Position numbers and translations under genes: made by a program
Notes under the pieces: generated by a model
Told to the model about the DNA's origin: nothing
Database searches by the model: none
Seen by the model: only the letters and a program-made list of their open reading frames with translations
Source of the DNA: Bacteroidales bacterium
GTDB lineage: Bacteria; Bacteroidota; Bacteroidia; Bacteroidales; WCHB1-69
DNA: 12,524 nt
Reading direction: 5' to 3'
NCBI GenBank assembly: GCA_031273515.1
Contig: JAISRU010000170.1
Span: 1 to 12,524, forward strand
Shown here: piece after piece, positions 1 to 6,393 of the stretch
Numbering within the stretch: the first letter of the stretch is position 1
How the letters are laid out: each line of letters begins with the position of its first letter

Positions 1-851
1 ACTGCCAGCGGACTGTCTACAAAAATAGGAACATCGGGCAGTCGTTTGCGCTTCTTTAACGCATTGAGCGAATAAATAATCTCCTGACATCTCCCGATAG
101 CAAAAGAAGGAATCAGTAATTTCCCTAATTTTTTCACACAGGTATTCTGTACGATCAATGCCAGCTTTTCCTCTGCCGAATGAACAGGTTCGTGTTTTCT
201 GTCGCCGTAGGTCGATTCGGCAATAATATAGTCTGCCTGCGGAAATGAAGACGGATCAATAAGTAAATGTTTGTTATATCGTCCTATATCTCCCGTGTAG
301 CAAAGTCGTTTTTCTTCGCCGTTTTCCGTTATGGTCAAATTGACGGCAGACCCTCCCAGAATATGTCCCGTATTGGTGAAAACAACTTTTATTCCTTCTT
401 CAATCACAATTTCCAAGTCGAGCGGCATGCTGACAAAAAAACGAAGAGAAGCAAAAGCATCCCGAAGCGTATAGATAGGTTCAGCCAAAGGAAGTCCCAT
501 GCGAGTGCGTTTTTTGTTGAAATCATGGATGTCGCTCTCCTGAATATTGCCCGAATCAGGAAGCATAATCGAACACAAATCACGCGTGGCATGTGTACAA
601 TAGATTTTTCCTTTGAACCCGTTCTTACAAATATACGGGATCAGTCCGGAATGATCGATATGTGCATGAGAAAGCAACAAGACGTCTATCTCGGAAGGAT
701 TAAACCCCAAATCTCGGTTCATGGCGTCAGTTTCAAGTCCTTTCCCCTGATACATACCGCAATCGAGCAAGAGTTTTTTATTCGTATCGGTTGTTATTAA
801 AAATTTACTTCCCGTAACTTCGGCTACCGCCCCTAAAAATTCAATTTTCAT
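1..851 (-). CDS. MBL-fold / beta-CASP RNase-type metallohydrolase, 3' part outside window
   Basis: The first 283 codons of a metallo-beta-lactamase-fold hydrolase with a beta-CASP insert; the C-terminal part lies beyond position 1. Seen directly: the zinc-binding motif HAHIDH at residues 62-67, TGH at 161-163, TGDIGR around 186-191 supplying the bridging Asp, EST at 212-214 in the position of beta-CASP motif A, and PSFAIGRCQEI at 248-258. The family comprises RNA-processing exo/endonucleases related to RNase J and CPSF-73, and members with this compact N-terminus are generally annotated as RNA-specificity MBL proteins. That it acts on RNA in the cytoplasm is inferred from the family; the substrate cannot be read here. 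There is no signal peptide. The ATG at 849-851 is followed at once by the first beta strand (MKIEFLGAVAEVTGS), as expected for this fold, so the start is secure. A TATCTTTG box lies 64 bp upstream. Confidence 0.9.
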   Translation of the reverse strand, partial: MKIEFLGAVAEVTGSKFLITTDTNKKLLLDCGMYQGKGLETDAMNRDLGFNPSEIDVLLLSHAHIDHSGLIPYICKNGFKGKIYCTHATRDLCSIMLPDSGNIQESDIHDFNKKRTRMGLPLAEPIYTLRDAFASLRFFVSMPLDLEIVIEEGIKVVFTNTGHILGGSAVNLTITENGEEKRLCYTGDIGRYNKHLLIDPSSFPQADYIIAESTYGDRKHEPVHSAEEKLALIVQNTCVKKLGKLLIPSFAIGRCQEIIYSLNALKKRKRLPDVPIFVDSPLA

Positions 852-914
852 ACTGCTGTATTCAACATTAATTTAATTATATACCTTCTTTCGTACCGTT
901 TTTCGTACCGGCTG

Positions 915-922
915 CAAAGATA
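915..922 (-). promoter_or_regulatory. candidate Bacteroidota -7 promoter box (TATCTTTG)
   Basis: On the minus strand this reads TATCTTTG, a full match to the TAnnTTTG -7 consensus used by the primary sigma factor of this phylum. It lies 64 bp before the ATG of the MBL-fold gene and points towards it. I see no clear TTG at the usual -33 distance, so the call rests on the -7 match and its position only. Confidence 0.45.
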
Positions 923-1132
923 GTCGTTTTTTTTGTATACGGATTGTTTCCATGCAAAAATAATCAGGCAGATTATTGCGTTTTGGACAGCAAAAAGAAT
1001 AAAAATGTTATAACTCACAGCTGTTTAGTGATATAAAAAAATAATTTATAAGCGTTTAAAATCTGCATTCAGTGTAGCATCATCCCGCTACGCCAAATAT
1101 GCAAAAATTTGTCCGAACGCAATGTTTGTATA

Positions 1133-1393
1133 TCAGTTTCTTGTCATCTTTTGGGATTGCCTGTGCTTTTTAAGTTTTCGGAGATAACAGGTAATATTTC
1201 TCTCCAATGATAATATACAAACAAAAATAATGATTCCATTTAAGATATTCATATTGTCCCCTTTTTCGAGCATATAATTGACAGCATCAATACCAAGACA
1301 AAATGTCAATATGTTCAGTAATCCTAAGCCGGACAAGTCGGAACCAAAGAGGTATTTGAACAGTATAGCAAAAATTACATCAATTTCGAACAT
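1133..1393 (-). CDS. small hypothetical membrane protein (86 aa)
   Basis: I do not recognise this protein. It has two hydrophobic stretches, roughly residues 5-37 (with a few polar breaks) and 50-63, followed by a strongly basic tail (RKLKKHRQSQKMTRN). That suggests a small inner-membrane protein with a cytoplasmic C-terminus by the positive-inside rule. It stands alone between the MBL-fold gene and a repeat-rich gap, on the same strand as all its neighbours. No recognisable promoter or ribosome-binding site precedes the ATG at 1391-1393. A short ORF of this size in AT-rich DNA can arise by chance and look hydrophobic for that reason, so the call is tentative. A weak 5-bp hairpin (GTAGC/GCTAC, near 1074-1091) lies downstream and may or may not end transcription. 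Confidence 0.35.
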   Translation of the reverse strand: MFEIDVIFAILFKYLFGSDLSGLGLLNILTFCLGIDAVNYMLEKGDNMNILNGIIIFVCILSLERNITCYLRKLKKHRQSQKMTRN

Positions 1394-1743
1394 AAGGTAC
1401 TACGAAATGTTTACCAATTCTCCATTTATTCAATCCTGCTAATCGACGCACGAAGCGAGAGCAGAGACAAACTTATTTGCTTCTGTCGAGCAAGACGGAG
1501 AAAGCCCGAAGAGCAATCCTGATTCAGACAAAGGGGGGGGGATTGCGGGTCAAGTCCGCAATGACGGTCTGAGTATTTGCGTCGCTTTGCGTTCTTGTTC
1601 ACCTGTCTACTTGTTCACTGAAAATCAGCGGTTCAGACAGTGGGAAACTAACAATGAGTAAAACATTTTAGTCTAATGGACAAAATTGCGCCTGAAAACG
1701 TTATAATGAATTATAATTCATGTCTTTGCAGGATTTAAAGTAT
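1394..1743. other. gene-free, repeat-rich gap
   Basis: No coding signal is supportable here. The stretch holds repeat debris: CAATCCTG occurs twice (1431-1438 and 1514-1521), a run of nine G lies at 1533-1541, an interspersed repeat module spans 1542-1592, TTGTTCAC occurs twice (1595-1602 and 1611-1618), and a perfect 14-bp palindrome TGAATTATAATTCA lies at 1707-1720 just before the transposase remnant. The pattern is that of an area where mobile and repeated sequence has accumulated and decayed. Confidence 0.6.
1542..1592 (-). repeat. interspersed repeat module, copy 1 (hairpin plus conserved 14-mer)
   Basis: A hairpin with a 7-bp perfect stem (ATTGCGG 1542-1548, CCGCAAT 1556-1562) and a 7-nt loop is followed by TATTTGCGTCGCTT at 1574-1587. 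Read on the minus strand the module has the order AAGCGACGCAAATA, a 6-nt spacer, then CCGTCATTGCG. The same two blocks in the same order occur on the plus strand at 3479-3510 with a 7-nt spacer. Two copies in opposite orientation within 2 kb indicate a dispersed repeat family. No coding sequence runs through it. Confidence 0.7.
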
Positions 1744-1857
1744 ATGAGTAAAAAAATGCATTTATTGTGGTTCTAAAATCACGATGCAAAAAGGGGGCAA
1801 TAAAGGATTTCATCGTTATCAATGTTACTATAGATAAGGCAATTCTCAATTAACAAA
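1744..1857 (+). pseudogene. decayed N-terminus of a zinc-ribbon (IS1/IS1595-like) transposase
   Basis: In the frame starting at 1757 the DNA reads CIYCGSKITMQKGGNKGF, then HRYQCYYR and a stop at 1835. This is the N-terminal zinc ribbon of IS1 InsA-like transposases: CxxC, a basic/Gly stretch, then (H/Q)RYxC. An ATG at 1744 would give MSKK joined to this ribbon if the run of seven A at 1750-1756 had six. After the stop, the original ATG frame resumes with RQFSINK (1837-1857), which matches the RxF(S/T) continuation normal after such ribbons. So the fragment carries two frameshifts and then ends 2 bp before the comM stop codon; no catalytic domain remains. Seen: the motif and both shifts. Inferred: the family. 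ISL3- or ISXO2-type ribbons are alternatives. It is the only protein-like signal on the plus strand. Confidence 0.7.
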
Positions 1858-1859
1858 GA

Positions 1860-3398
1860 TTATCTTCCCCAGGTATCTCTGTCCAAGCTTCTGAAGTTAA
1901 TGGCTTCGGACAGATGTTCGACCGTTATATTGACGCTGTTATCCAAATCGGCAATAGTTCTGCTGACTTTCTGAATACGATCATAAGCACGTGCGGAGAG
2001 TCCTAATTTTTCCATAGCAGTCTTGAGTATATCCAGACAGGATTGGTCTAATTTACAATGTTGTGATACTAATTTTGTTGTCATCTGTGCGTTACAGTAA
2101 ATTCCCTTGTTGGATTTAAAGCGTTCTTTTTGAATTTCGCGCGCCTTAATGACCCGTTCGCGTATCAGATGACTTTTTTCTCCTTTTTGTTTGTCGGTCA
2201 GTTGTTTAAAGGGGACGGGAATGACTTCTACATGCAGATCAATTCTGTCCATGAGGGGTCCTGATATTTTATTGAGATAGCGTTGGACACTTCCTTCCTG
2301 ACAGGTACATTCCGTATCGGGATGATTGTAATAACCGCAGGGACAAGGATTCATGGCGGCAATAAACATAAAAGACGCAGGATAGTCCACGCTCATTTTG
2401 GAACGGGCGACGGTAACATGACGCTCCTCAAGAGGCTGACGCATCACTTCCAAGACAGAACGCTTAAATTCGGGCAGTTCGTCGAGAAACAAAACACCGT
2501 TGTGTGCCAATGATATTTCCCCCGGTTGAGGATGCGAACCGCCTCCGACTAATGCCACGTCGGAAATGGTGTGATGCGGCGACCTGAACGGACGAACTGA
2601 AATAAGCGCCATATCTCTGTGCATCTTTCCTGCGACAGAATGAATTTTGGTCGTTTCCAAAGCCTCCATCAGGGTGAGCGGAGGCAAAATGGAAGAAATA
2701 CGTTTGGCTAACATTGTTTTCCCACTCCCCGGAGGACCAATCAGAATAGCATTATGTCCACCTGCGGCAGCGATTTCCAAAGCTCTTTTGGTATTCTCCT
2801 GACCTTTTACGTCTTCAAAATCAAATTCGTATTCATTCAATGAATTATAAAATTCTTCCCTTGTATTGACAATCGTTTGAGTCAGTTCCTCTTCTTTGTT
2901 GAAAAAACGAATGACCTCTTTGATGTTTTTTACGCCATAGACAATCAGATTATCGACAATAGCTGCTTCTTTTGCATTTTCTTGGGGCAGAATAATTCCT
3001 TTAAACCCCTGTCTGCACGACTCAATAGCAATAGGCAAAGCTCCTTTGATAGGTTTTAAATCACCATCGAGCGATAACTCTCCCATAATAATGTATTTAT
3101 CAATTTCCTCCGACTGAATTTGTTCGGACGCAGCTAATATTCCGATTGCAATGGTTAAGTCGTATGCAGAACCTTCTTTACGCAGGTCGGCAGGAGCCAT
3201 GTTGATAATTATTTTTTTACCGGGGATTCTATATCCATTGTGTTTGAGCGCTGAATCTATTCTCTGCTGACTTTCTTTCACTGCGCTGTCGGGCAGCCCA
3301 ACCAGAAAAAAATTCACGCCCGAATCCACATTTACTTCAACCGTAATTGTTGTTGCATTTACTCCGTAGATACAACTTCCAAAAGTTTTAACAATCAT
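1860..3398 (-). CDS. comM: YifB/ComM family Mg-chelatase-like AAA+ ATPase
   Basis: A cytoplasmic AAA+ ATPase of the ComM/YifB family. In transformable bacteria ComM is a hexameric helicase that promotes branch migration during integration of incoming DNA; whether that role applies here is not shown. With the ATG at 3398 the protein has 512 residues, the normal size. Seen: the N-terminal ChlI-like domain (VGLPDSAVKES, NMAPADLRKEG), Walker A GPPGSGKT at 221-228, the family block RPFRSPHHTISD, Walker B VLFLDE at 302-307, the four-cysteine segment CPCG...CTC (C352, C354, C364, C366), DRIDLHVEV, and the C-terminal Mg-chelatase domain ending SLDRDTWGR. An in-frame ATG at 3428 exists, but the ten extra residues are hydrophobic, precede the conserved start IVKTFGSCIYGVNA, and overlap a -7-like box at 3426-3433, so 3398 is preferred. 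It lies 203 bp after rpoD, across a repeat element. Confidence 0.95.
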   Translation of the reverse strand: MIVKTFGSCIYGVNATTITVEVNVDSGVNFFLVGLPDSAVKESQQRIDSALKHNGYRIPGKKIIINMAPADLRKEGSAYDLTIAIGILAASEQIQSEEIDKYIIMGELSLDGDLKPIKGALPIAIESCRQGFKGIILPQENAKEAAIVDNLIVYGVKNIKEVIRFFNKEEELTQTIVNTREEFYNSLNEYEFDFEDVKGQENTKRALEIAAAGGHNAILIGPPGSGKTMLAKRISSILPPLTLMEALETTKIHSVAGKMHRDMALISVRPFRSPHHTISDVALVGGGSHPQPGEISLAHNGVLFLDELPEFKRSVLEVMRQPLEERHVTVARSKMSVDYPASFMFIAAMNPCPCGYYNHPDTECTCQEGSVQRYLNKISGPLMDRIDLHVEVIPVPFKQLTDKQKGEKSHLIRERVIKAREIQKERFKSNKGIYCNAQMTTKLVSQHCKLDQSCLDILKTAMEKLGLSARAYDRIQKVSRTIADLDNSVNITVEHLSEAINFRSLDRDTWGR

Positions 3399-3425
3399 AA
3401 TTATTAGGATTAATTTTTTAAACAG

Positions 3426-3433
3426 CAAAAGTA
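3426..3433 (-). promoter_or_regulatory. candidate -7 promoter box for comM (TACTTTTG)
   Basis: The minus strand reads TACTTTTG, a full TAnnTTTG match, 27 bp before the preferred comM ATG at 3398. This would give a short leader and argues against starting translation at 3428. The place where a -33 element would be expected (about 3452-3456) lies inside the heptamer array of the neighbouring repeat, which has no TTG on this strand. Confidence 0.45.
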
Positions 3434-3444
3434 CACAAAATAAA

Positions 3445-3472
3445 TTGAAAATTGAAAATTGAAAATTGAAAA
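3445..3472 (+). repeat. tandem heptamer TTGAAAA x4
   Basis: Four perfect contiguous copies of TTGAAAA (starting at 3445, 3452, 3459 and 3466), with partial units on both sides. Perfect short tandem arrays can change copy number by slippage. The array forms the left terminus of the 158-bp element and lies immediately upstream of the possible comM promoter. Confidence 0.9.
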
Positions 3473-3478
3473 TGGCGC

Positions 3479-3510
3479 AAGCGACGCAAATAACCTATGC
3501 CGTCATTGCG
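3479..3510 (+). repeat. interspersed repeat module, copy 2
   Basis: AAGCGACGCAAATA at 3479-3492 and CCGTCATTGCG at 3500-3510 repeat exactly, in the same order and with near-equal spacing, the module found on the opposite strand at 1557-1587. Here it lies just inside the left inverted repeat of the 158-bp element. Confidence 0.7.
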
Positions 3511-3601
3511 AAACGGGGTTCGACGGTAGTCAATTGTGAGGTACGAGCAATGTGGCAATCCAGAATACTCTCGCGTAAGCCTGATTTTCAATTTTCAATT
3601 C

Positions 3602-4459
3602 TTAGAGGTATGTTTTCAGTCGTTTGATACCGCTTTTGCGTAATTTTTTCAGCGCTTTTTCTTTTATCTGACGAGCGCCTTCACGTGTGAGATTGAATTT
3701 TTCTCCTATTTCGTCCAGCGTATATTCGTGGGACTTCCCTATGCCGAAAAACATACAGATTAACTCGCGTTCTCTGTCCTCTAAGATTTCCAGCGTTTGC
3801 TTAATTTCTCTTTCGAGCGACTCGCGGATAAGCATGGAATCAGTATGAGTAACCTCTTCGCTGACAAAAGTATCAATGAAATTCGTATCGTCGTCATTGT
3901 TGATGGGAGCATCCATTGAAATATGTCGAGAGGCTATTTTCACTATCTCGCCTATTTTTTCAGGAGGTAAATCGACAACTTCCGCAATCTCTTCGATAGT
4001 GGGAGGACGATTGTAAACCTGCTCCAATCGGGAAATTTCTTTCTTAATGCGATTTACAGCCCCTAACTGATTGACAGGCAAACGTACTATCCGCGACTGA
4101 TCTGCTATCGCATGTGAAATCGATTGACGTATCCACCATACGGCATACGAAATAAATTTGAAACCTCTTGTTTCGTCAAAGCGTTTGGCAGCTTTAATCA
4201 AACCCAGATTTCCTTCATTGATCAGATCCTGTAATCCAAGACCTTGATTTTGGTACTGTTTCGCAACAGATACCACAAAACGCAGATTGGCTTTCACCAA
4301 TTTGTCTAAGGCGTCCTTACTTCCTGCTTTGATTTGTTGAGCCAATTCTACTTCTTCGTCAGGCGTAATCATTTGTTCTTTACTAATATCCTGCAAATAT
4401 TTCTCAAAAGAAGTATTGTCTCTGTTAGTGATTGAATGTGATATTTTTAACTGTCTCAT
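3602..4459 (-). CDS. rpoD: primary RNA polymerase sigma factor, Bacteroidetes type
   Basis: The housekeeping sigma factor, which directs RNA polymerase to promoters including the TAnnTTTG -7 class of this phylum. The 285-residue length without region 1.1 is normal for Bacteroidetes RpoD/SigA and shorter than the proteobacterial form. Seen: region 1.2 ([26 protein letters not shown], about 18-43), region 2 with [18 protein letters not shown] (78-95) and [16 protein letters not shown] (99-114) covering the -10 recognition and melting helices, region 3 from about 135 to 210, and region 4 with the helix-turn-helix [20 protein letters not shown] (246-265). The ATG at 4457-4459 gives the family's usual start MRQLKIS, so it is secure. 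It lies 23 bp behind degQ and is probably co-transcribed with it, though its own promoter inside degQ cannot be excluded. Its 3' end borders a repeat element. Confidence 0.98.
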   Translation of the reverse strand: MRQLKISHSITNRDNTSFEKYLQDISKEQMITPDEEVELAQQIKAGSKDALDKLVKANLRFVVSVAKQYQNQGLGLQDLINEGNLGLIKAAKRFDETRGFKFISYAVWWIRQSISHAIADQSRIVRLPVNQLGAVNRIKKEISRLEQVYNRPPTIEEIAEVVDLPPEKIGEIVKIASRHISMDAPINNDDDTNFIDTFVSEEVTHTDSMLIRESLEREIKQTLEILEDRERELICMFFGIGKSHEYTLDEIGEKFNLTREGARQIKEKALKKLRKSGIKRLKTYL

Positions 4460-4482
4460 AAAAAACTTTTATTACTTAATAA

Positions 4483-5892
4483 TTACATAACAATATTATA
4501 CTTATACATAAACCCTTTGGGATAGAAGCCTTCAATGGTTACAGAACCTTCTTTGTCTCCAAGAATTTTTTCAATATCATCTTCCGTTGCCACAAACTGC
4601 TGATTTATAGACGTAATAATGAAATCATCCTGCAACCCGGCAGATTTCAACAGTCCGTCATGGATTTTAGTTACCCGCAAACCGTTTCTGATCCTGTACC
4701 GTGCTTTAATCTGATCGCTGAGAGGTTCCACTTCTACTCCGAGCTTCTGCAACGCAATTTTATCTTCTTTTCGTATAATACCTGTTGTTCCTTTTATATT
4801 TTTTAATGTTACTTTTGTTTCGTATTCTTTGTTATCGCGAATAAGTTTACACGTGATAACGTCGCCGGGTATGTGCTGATCTATTATTTCTTTCAATTCG
4901 GGAAACGAATTTACGTCGTGTCCATTGACCGACAACAACACATCTCCTTCTTTTATGCCCGCATTATCGGCGGCTTTACCCTGTTCAATCTTAAATACCT
5001 GTACGCCTCTGGCATTATTCAGATGCATTTCGTTTGCTTTTTCTCCGTTCATTTCGGCAAAGGAAGCTCCAAAAAAGACACGCTGAACTCGTCCGTATTT
5101 CATCAGATCATCAACTGTTTTTTTGACAATGTTAACAGGTATGGCAAACGAATATCCAGCAAAAGAACCTGTATTGGAAGCGATTGCAGCATTGATACCG
5201 ATAAGTTCTCCTGCAATATTAACCAATGCTCCTCCGCTGTTGCCGCTGTTTACGGCAGCGTCGGTCTGGATAAAGGACGATACGGAAGATTCTCCTCCTA
5301 AAATATTCAGATTACGCGCCTTTGCACTTACGATGCCTGCCGTAACTGTAGAGGTCAAATTATAAGGATTTCCTACTGCCAGCACCCATTCGCCGATTTT
5401 CACATTGTCCGAATTGCCGTATTGAATGTTGTTGAGGTCTTTGGCGTCAATTTTGAGTAATGCAAGGTCATTTCTTGCGTCTGTCCCTACAACGACGGCT
5501 TCAAACGAACGCTTGTCGTTAAGGGTTACCGTTACTTTGATCGCTTCTTCCACAACATGATTGTTGGTAACAATGTAGCCGTCTTTCGTGATGATAACTC
5601 CCGAACCATACGCCTGATACACACGGGCAGGCGCTTGTCCGAAGAAATCAAAAACGGGGTTCTGAAAGAAAAGATCAAATAAACTCCCTTTTTGCTGCAT
5701 TTCCGTACGAATATGTACCACCGTATTGATTGTTGTTTCTGCGGCGTATGTAAAATCTGTCGGAGTAGCGCTTATAGTCGAACCGACGTTTGTCGACGGC
5801 GAACTGTTGCGCTGAGCGCATCCGACATTACAAAAACTCATGCTGATAATAACTGCTGTTAGCAAATAATTATGTGCTTCAATAATTTTCAT
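4483..5892 (-). CDS. degQ: periplasmic serine protease/chaperone, DegP/HtrA (Do) family
   Basis: An envelope quality-control protease that degrades or refolds misfolded exported proteins. Seen: a trypsin-like domain with the complete catalytic triad His112 (TNNHVV), Asp142 (ARNDLALLKI) and Ser219 (NSGNSGG), then PDZ1 at about 270-366 and PDZ2 at about 376-460. The length of 469 is normal for two-PDZ members. The N-terminus carries a membrane-targeting stretch (LLTAVIISMSF) followed by CNVGCAQRN. Cys25 could be a lipidation site, though Asn at the -3 position departs from the usual lipobox, so a soluble periplasmic protein cleaved by signal peptidase I is equally possible. DegP and DegQ cannot be told apart from sequence alone. 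It is the first gene after a 501-bp gap and leads into rpoD. I see no convincing promoter match or envelope-stress operator upstream. Confidence 0.95.
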   Translation of the reverse strand: MKIIEAHNYLLTAVIISMSFCNVGCAQRNSSPSTNVGSTISATPTDFTYAAETTINTVVHIRTEMQQKGSLFDLFFQNPVFDFFGQAPARVYQAYGSGVIITKDGYIVTNNHVVEEAIKVTVTLNDKRSFEAVVVGTDARNDLALLKIDAKDLNNIQYGNSDNVKIGEWVLAVGNPYNLTSTVTAGIVSAKARNLNILGGESSVSSFIQTDAAVNSGNSGGALVNIAGELIGINAAIASNTGSFAGYSFAIPVNIVKKTVDDLMKYGRVQRVFFGASFAEMNGEKANEMHLNNARGVQVFKIEQGKAADNAGIKEGDVLLSVNGHDVNSFPELKEIIDQHIPGDVITCKLIRDNKEYETKVTLKNIKGTTGIIRKEDKIALQKLGVEVEPLSDQIKARYRIRNGLRVTKIHDGLLKSAGLQDDFIITSINQQFVATEDDIEKILGDKEGSVTIEGFYPKGFMYKYNIVM

Positions 5893-6393
5893 TTCTCTGC
5901 TCTCTGAAATTTTACGTATAAATTTAGTTTCTGTTCCTGATACGATAGATTAAAGAAAAAGTTTCTTTTTTTGTTGCCTATTTATAACATGAATGAAATA
6001 AATATTGTTCAAAGAATTAATCTGTTTTTTCGTTTTTTCTTTTAATGTGATTTATTTATACTTTAATGTTCTGCTTCTGACCATTACCGACTTATATTTC
6101 GCTGTATTTTTCTTCGGAAAAACCGTAAAGAACATCAACATTTCATACAGGGCGTCCTGCGCAGGATAAGTTTATTCACAAGGCAAAATTTATCCGCTTC
6201 GGACGTTCTTTTGTAACAAAGTTTTACCCTTGCCTTCCTTCCATGCTTCACTTTTCAGGATGCGCTTTAGTGTCTTTCTTTATTATATTCTTTTACCGAT
6301 CTTTCAGCAAACGTTTTTAGTATAAATACCTCACGTGTTTTATAATTTCTATTTTAAGATTTACAATGTTAATAAATCTGTTTATATATCAAT
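5893..6393. other. 501-bp gene-free region between lptC and degQ
   Basis: AT-rich and with no supportable gene on either strand. It should hold the end of the lptC transcript and the start of the degQ transcript. Visible structure: a perfect GC-rich palindrome TCCTGCGCAGGA at 6155-6166, a 7-bp inverted repeat AAGGCAA/TTGCCTT (6180-6186 and 6230-6236), and an AT-rich hairpin at 6357-6379. A plus-strand frame stays open for about 60 codons from about 6120 to 6310 but has no start codon at its beginning and no protein resemblance. A near match to the -7 box (TAAATTTA on the minus strand, within 5890-5930) lacks the final G. Confidence 0.6.
6357..6379 (-). terminator. weak hairpin downstream of lptC, possible transcript end
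   Basis: On the minus strand AGATTTA and TAAATCT form a perfect 7-bp stem around a 9-nt loop, 15 bp past the lptC stop codon. The stem is AT-rich and no run of T follows, so it does not fit a classical intrinsic terminator. Position is its main support. Confidence 0.25.

Larger units (their letters stand above)
3443..3600. repeat. 158-bp inverted-repeat-bounded element (MITE-like) between rpoD and comM
   Basis: The element is bounded by exact 17-bp inverted repeats: AATTGAAAATTGAAAAT at 3443-3459 and its reverse complement at 3584-3600. The left end is a tandem array of the heptamer TTGAAAA repeated four times (3445-3472); the right end has two TTTTCAA units (3585-3598). The interior is much richer in G and C and holds the interspersed module AAGCGACGCAAATA...CCGTCATTGCG (3479-3510) and, further on, AGCAATGTGGCAATCC. 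The right end stops 1 bp before the rpoD stop codon (3602-3604). It encodes no protein. It could be a non-autonomous mobile repeat or, as a long stem-loop in the rpoD transcript, a transcription end or processing site. The function is inference. Confidence 0.6.

Noticed and set aside
267-800. A 177-codon plus-strand open frame
   Set aside because: It lies entirely antisense to the MBL-fold/beta-CASP gene, whose zinc motifs are unmistakable. The plus-strand translation resembles no protein and is a shadow of the real gene.
3399-3428. Ten-residue N-terminal extension of ComM from the upstream ATG at 3428
   Set aside because: The family starts close to IVKTFGSCIYGVNA, and the extension overlaps a TAnnTTTG box, so the ATG at 3398 fits better.
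6120-6310. About 60 open codons on the plus strand in the lptC-degQ gap
   Set aside because: There is no start codon near the beginning and no recognisable domain, and the length is within chance expectation.
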